DNA of 44,414 nucleotides from Ectopseudomonas oleovorans. Its GTDB lineage: Bacteria; Pseudomonadota; Gammaproteobacteria; Pseudomonadales; Pseudomonadaceae. Below, one piece after another: positions 41,209-44,414 of this stretch. Below the pieces are notes generated by a model. It did no database searches, was not told where the DNA came from, and saw only the letters and a program-made list of their open reading frames with translations. Numbering within the stretch: the stretch's first letter is position 1; each line of letters begins with the position of its first letter. The position numbers and the translations under genes were made by a program. The DNA lies in the NCBI RefSeq assembly GCF_003052605.1, contig NZ_QASO01000063.1, positions 1 through 44,414 on the forward strand, read 5' to 3'.

Positions 41209-41225
41209 TGCATGAGCTCCTTGGG

Positions 41226-41876
41226 TTACTGCGCGCCTTCCAGGCGCGCCAGACGTTCTTCGAGGGCGGCGATGCGCGTTTCCAGTTCGACCAGTCGATC
41301 TTCGTTAGGTGCCGCAGCCTCCTCACGAGCAGCAGGGCGGCTGGTCAGCAAGCTTTCCATATCTGCAGATTCGCCCAGCAGATGCATGTAGCGATCCTCG
41401 CGCTGACCACTCTGGCGTGGTAGCAAAAGCGCCAGACCGCGACCGATCAGACGCTCCAACTGATGCTGGACCTCGGCGACATCGTCGAAATCGTGCATGC
41501 GATTGCTGCGCGTGAGCAGCTCATTGAGCGTCTGCGGGCCACGCAACAGCAGCAGACCGAGCAATACCGTCTGCGGCTTGACCAACTCCAACTGCTTGTC
41601 GCAACGCTGTTCCCAGCGGTCGGCACGGCTGCCCATCACCAGGTGCACCAGCTTGCGACCTTCGAGGCTGCGCAGATAGCGCCCGACTTCACCGGTTTCC
41701 AGGTTCATCAGCGGTTCGCGGCTGGTCTTCTGGTTACAGGCCAGTTGCACGGCATTGAGCGTCAGCGGGTAGGTTTCCGGTGTGGTCAGCTGCTTTTCGA
41801 TCAGGCAGCCGAGGATGCGCACCTCGACGGCGTGCAGCGGGGTTTCACCAACCAGCGGGGATGGGGTGTGCGACAT
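41226..41876 (-). CDS. yceH: YceH-like protein (DUF480)
   Basis: 216 residues. [41 protein letters not shown] is the diagnostic DUF480 start, a pair of winged-helix domains, followed by [24 protein letters not shown]. The C-terminal part is a coiled coil ([21 protein letters not shown]). The biochemical role is not established; it is widely conserved in gammaproteobacteria. The 17-base gap to the I78 gene suggests co-transcription. Confidence 0.92.
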   Translation of the reverse strand: MSHTPSPLVGETPLHAVEVRILGCLIEKQLTTPETYPLTLNAVQLACNQKTSREPLMNLETGEVGRYLRSLEGRKLVHLVMGSRADRWEQRCDKQLELVKPQTVLLGLLLLRGPQTLNELLTRSNRMHDFDDVAEVQHQLERLIGRGLALLLPRQSGQREDRYMHLLGESADMESLLTSRPAAREEAAAPNEDRLVELETRIAALEERLARLEGAQ

Positions 41877-41924
41877 GGATCGATCCTGGCAGGAAGAACG
41901 CGCCTAGGTTAACGGCATCCGCGC

Positions 41925-42491
41925 TCAGCTGACAGGCTTCAATGTGTGTTCGAGCATGTCCAGGCTGGCGCCGAGCACCTGCTGGCGCGATTCCTGGCTG
42001 GCCATCATGCGCGCCAGCAGTAGGCTGCCCAGGCATTGCGCGAGAATCGTCCAGGCCAGTTGCGGGTCGCCGATGATCTCGGCCCAGGTGTTCTGTAGTT
42101 GCAGGATCTGTTGCTCGGTGCGCAAGCGTACGCCTTCATCGGCACGGGCGATCTCCGCGCCCAGGGCCGGCAGTACGCAGCCTTTGTCCGGTTGCTCGAC
42201 ATGCGCCAGGCTGAGATAGGCCGTCAGGCAGCGTTTCAGTTTGTCGCGTCCGGCAACACCCGCTTCGCCGCCGAGTCGGCTCAGGCTATTGCGCAGCTCG
42301 CGCTCGATCAGTTCGGCGAACAGGTCGTTCTTGCTCGGGAAGTGGCTGTAGAACGCCGCGCCGGTCAGGCCGATGGTTTTCATCAGTGCATCCACCCCGG
42401 TCACGGCAAAACCTTGCTGCTTGGCAATCGCGCCGCTGCTGGCGAGCAGGCGCTCGCGGGTTTCGGCCTTGTGTTCGGCGGAATAACGCAT
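41925..42491 (-). CDS. TetR/AcrR-family regulator
   Basis: 188 residues. HTH about 8-55 (RERLLASSGAIAKQQGFAVTGVDALMKTIGLTGAAFYSHFPSK) is classical TetR, and the rest is a ligand-binding helical domain. It is divergent from the short-chain dehydrogenase at 42581 with an 89-base intergenic region containing two palindromes (42538-42549 and 42552-42565), which are probably its operators. The ligand is unknown. It likely controls itself and the 42581-43949 pair. Confidence 0.92.
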   Translation of the reverse strand: MRYSAEHKAETRERLLASSGAIAKQQGFAVTGVDALMKTIGLTGAAFYSHFPSKNDLFAELIERELRNSLSRLGGEAGVAGRDKLKRCLTAYLSLAHVEQPDKGCVLPALGAEIARADEGVRLRTEQQILQLQNTWAEIIGDPQLAWTILAQCLGSLLLARMMASQESRQQVLGASLDMLEHTLKPVS

Positions 42492-42537
42492 GGATGGCTC
42501 CGTTCTATGCTGGGTTGACCTGCCCGAGATAGTATCA

Positions 42538-42565
42538 TAACGTTCGTTAAGCTAACGATCGTTAG
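42538..42565. promoter_or_regulatory. Tandem palindromic operator of the TetR regulator
   Basis: TAACGTTCGTTA (42538-42549) and CTAACGATCGTTAG (42552-42565, exact palindrome) share the core TAACG..CGTTA and sit two bases apart, midway between the divergent genes. This is the usual form of TetR-family sites. The site ends 15 bases before the SDR start codon at 42581, which would block transcription or translation initiation. Confidence 0.75.
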
Positions 42566-42580
42566 TTAACAGGGGAAGCC

Positions 42581-43312
42581 ATGAACGAGAACAAGAAAGT
42601 CGCTTTGATCATCGGCGCGGGTGATGCCACCGGCGGCGCCATTGCCCGGCGTTTTGCCCGCGAGGGATATGTCGCCTGCGTGACCCGGCGCAACCTCGAA
42701 AAACTGCAACCGCTGTTGGCAGAAATCCGCAGTGAGGGTGGCGAAGCACATGGTTTTGCCTCCGATGCGCGACGTGAGGAGCAGGTGGCTGAACTGGTTG
42801 AGCGCATCGAGCGAGATATCGGTTCGATCGAGGTGATGGTCTTCAATATCGGTGCTAACGTGCCCTGCAGCATTCTGGAAGAAACGCCACGCAAGTACTT
42901 CAAAATCTGGGAAATGGCTTGTTTCTCCGGTTTTCTTACCAGCCAGGCAGTGGCCAAGCGCATGGTCACGCGCGGGCGTGGCAGCATCTTGTTTACCGGT
43001 GCCACCGCAGGCTTGCGGGGGGCTGCCGGTTTTGCCGCCTTTGCCGGAGCCAAGCATGGTATCCGCGCGCTGGCGCAGAGCATGGCGCGAGAGCTCGGGC
43101 CGTTGAATATCCATGTCGCCCATATCGTGGTCGACGGAGCCATCGATACGGCCTTCATCCGTGATAACTGGCCGGAGACATATGCGCTGAAAGACCAGGA
43201 TGGCATTCTCGATCCCGAACATATCGCCGACAGTTACTGGTTTCTGCACAGCCAGCCGCGTGATGCCTGGACCTTCGAGCTGGATCTGCGTCCGTGGATG
43301 GAGCGCTGGTAA
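42581..43312 (+). CDS. Short-chain dehydrogenase/reductase
   Basis: 243 residues. VALIIGAGDATGGAIARRFA is the cofactor site, with a slightly altered GxxxGxG, and the NxG motif is FNIGANVPC. The catalytic Tyr of YxxxK is replaced: the segment reads FAAFAGAKHGIRALAQSMAREL, with Phe-Ala-Gly-Ala-Lys in place of Tyr-x-x-x-Lys, and a Ser candidate is seen only as ILFTGATA (Thr). Classical oxidoreductase activity is therefore doubtful; the protein may be a non-catalytic or atypical SDR. First gene after the TetR operators; GGGGAAG precedes the ATG. Confidence 0.85.
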   Translation: MNENKKVALIIGAGDATGGAIARRFAREGYVACVTRRNLEKLQPLLAEIRSEGGEAHGFASDARREEQVAELVERIERDIGSIEVMVFNIGANVPCSILEETPRKYFKIWEMACFSGFLTSQAVAKRMVTRGRGSILFTGATAGLRGAAGFAAFAGAKHGIRALAQSMARELGPLNIHVAHIVVDGAIDTAFIRDNWPETYALKDQDGILDPEHIADSYWFLHSQPRDAWTFELDLRPWMERW

Positions 43313-43355
43313 TCTGCGCTGAACCCATAATCACAATAACGAGCGAGTGAAGCTG

Positions 43356-43949
43356 ATGAGCAAGACGGTGGAGTTCTTCTTCGATCTGGGCAGCCCGGCG
43401 TCCTACCTGGCCCATACCCAGTTGCCTGATCTGTGCCGCGAAACCGGAGCAACGCTGGTCTATCGGCCGATGCTGCTCGGCGGCGTGTTCCAGGCCACCG
43501 GCAACGCCTCGCCAGCGATGATTCCGGCCAAGGGGCGCTACATGATTCGCGACCTGGCGCGTTTTGCCGAGCGCTATGGCGTGCCGATGCGCTTCAACCC
43601 GCATTTCCCGATCAATACCCTGACGCTGATGCGCTTGCTGGTGGCGCTACAGTTGTATCAGGCGGAGCGCTTCGACGATGCTTTGCAGGCGCTATTCCGG
43701 GCGATCTGGGTCGACGGGGTGAACATGGGTGATCCGGCCAGGGTGGCAGGCGTGCTGGTTGCCGCTGGTTTCGATGCAGCCGCCCTGCAGGCGCAAGCCG
43801 CTGAACCGGCAGTGAAGGACACGCTCAAGGCGACTACCGAGGAGGCGGTCAAACGCGGCGTATTTGGCGCGCCGACCTGTTTTGTTGGCGGTGAGATGTT
43901 CTTCGGTCAGGATCGCCTGGATTTCGTTCGCGAAGCGCTTCGCGGCTAG
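43356..43949 (+). CDS. 2-hydroxychromene-2-carboxylate isomerase-like (DsbA-fold, GST kappa type)
   Basis: 197 residues. VEFFFDLGSPASYLAHTQLP at the N-terminus carries the SPASYLA segment that binds glutathione in NahD-like isomerases. The middle has YRPMLLGGVFQATGN, and the end holds the GVFGAPTCFVGGEMFFGQDRL signature. Such enzymes use glutathione to isomerise 2-hydroxychromene-2-carboxylate in naphthalene breakdown, but chromosomal paralogues have other, unknown substrates. The ATG at 43356 is preferred; a GTG 9 bases upstream is also in frame. It follows the SDR with a 43-base gap and is likely under the same TetR. Confidence 0.87.
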   Translation: MSKTVEFFFDLGSPASYLAHTQLPDLCRETGATLVYRPMLLGGVFQATGNASPAMIPAKGRYMIRDLARFAERYGVPMRFNPHFPINTLTLMRLLVALQLYQAERFDDALQALFRAIWVDGVNMGDPARVAGVLVAAGFDAAALQAQAAEPAVKDTLKATTEEAVKRGVFGAPTCFVGGEMFFGQDRLDFVREALRG

Positions 43950-44017
43950 GTGCTTTTCGTCCAGGGCCTGATGCCTGGCACAATGGACGGCTCATTTTCC
44001 GGCTATTCGAGTAACCG

Positions 44018-44233
44018 ATGAACCCCGAAGCGCTGAAGCTCCTGGTGACCCGCCGCATGCCTTACGGCAAGTACAAGGATCGACTGATCGCCGATCTGCC
44101 GGGCCACTACCTCAACTGGTTCGCCCGCACGGGTTTTCCCAAGGGCGAGCTGGGTCAGTTGCTCGCGCTGATGCAGGAGATCGATCACAACGGCCTCAAA
44201 CCGTTGCTCGATCCGTTGCGCGACCGTTCGTAG
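44018..44233 (+). CDS. DUF3820 family protein
   Basis: 71 residues: MPYGKYKDRLIADLPGHYLNWFARTGFPKGELGQLL is the diagnostic DUF3820 core, a small conserved protein of proteobacteria. In Pseudomonas aeruginosa a homologue is described as a quorum-sensing-regulated factor, but the activity is not known. ATG 44018 with a weak upstream purine run. 44234-44319 is the left end of the IS110 element. Confidence 0.82.
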   Translation: MNPEALKLLVTRRMPYGKYKDRLIADLPGHYLNWFARTGFPKGELGQLLALMQEIDHNGLKPLLDPLRDRS

Positions 44234-44319
44234 CCCAATGAGATGGACTCCTCCCTCCTACGGCGTCATTGCGCCAGACTGAAGGTTGTAAAACAAACAA
44301 TCCCGGAGGGGGAGCCCGC

Positions 44320-44414
44320 ATGAAACTTAAACGCATAGGCGTGGATTTGGTAAAGCAGGTTTTTCAAGTTCATGGTGTCGACAGCCATGAGCAGGTCAAA
44401 TGCCGCAAGCAACT
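44320..44414 (+). mobile_element. IS110-family transposase, 5' end only, runs off the window
   Basis: The first 31 codons: MKLKRIGVDLVKQVFQVHGV and beyond. GVDL(A/V)K..FQVHGVD is the N-terminal start of the DEDD-type transposases of IS110, whose first Asp is visible. CCCGGAGGGGG precedes the ATG. The remainder lies to the right. Confidence 0.85.

Overview
The window looks like accessory DNA of a Pseudomonas-type gammaproteobacterium. Evidence for this is an MvaT/MvaU-type H-NS-like protein, an ohr/ohrR pair, a 71-residue DUF3820 protein, GC-rich coding sequence, and catabolic genes of the kinds carried by Pseudomonas nah, dmp and xyl elements. It is dense with insertion-sequence debris: IS5 (three or more remnants), IS21, IS481, IS3 and IS110. 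No tRNA, rRNA or CRISPR array was seen.

Layout. 1-5.2 kb is a scrap-yard of small regulatory and mobile-island genes: an IS5 element cutting an inositol-monophosphatase-like gene, an AbrB-like protein, a divergent pair (unknown protein and XRE repressor) sharing one palindromic promoter region, a resolvase tail, an MvaT-like protein, a BPSL0761-type protein, an orphan DUF6088 antitoxin-like gene and broken pieces. 5.3-10.1 kb holds a LysR regulator divergent from a short-chain dehydrogenase, an epimerase-like protein and an ABM-domain protein, then an FAD monooxygenase. 10.3-10.9 kb is a dead IS21. 11-16.2 kb is a two-gene signalling operon: a large MASE1/CHASE/PAS hybrid kinase with REC and Hpt domains, and a REC-EAL protein. 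16.9-18.4 kb is a hipBA module preceded by three near-palindromic operators spaced exactly 50 bp.

18.7-29.6 kb is the most informative part. An apparently intact plus-strand catechol meta-cleavage operon (catechol 2,3-dioxygenase, hydroxymuconic semialdehyde dehydrogenase, hydratase, acylating acetaldehyde dehydrogenase, aldolase, decarboxylase, tautomerase) is complete for the 4-oxalocrotonate branch but lacks the hydrolase. Just upstream, on the minus strand, lies a second, collapsed copy of the same operon. It has a truncated hydrolase, an in-frame hydratase-aldolase chimera with the acetaldehyde dehydrogenase deleted, a decarboxylase reduced to its two ends, and a shortened tautomerase. 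Between the two copies are a scrambled salicylate hydroxylase gene (nahG), a scrap of nahR, an IS481 transposase and the tail of a TRAP binding protein. The upper pathway that would supply catechol therefore appears dead here.

31-39 kb is a minus-strand cluster: a three-subunit molybdenum hydroxylase (large, FAD and 2Fe-2S subunits), an acyl-CoA ligase, an enoyl-CoA hydratase-like protein and a BenE-type transporter. The order matches hmfABCDE of 2-furoate degradation, which is my preferred reading. 39.5-44.2 kb looks like ordinary chromosome: ohr, a 35-residue exported peptide, ohrR, an I78 inhibitor lipoprotein, yceH, a TetR/SDR/isomerase group and a DUF3820 protein. The window ends inside an IS110 transposase.

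Assignments rest on reading motifs and recalled family features; no database search was run.
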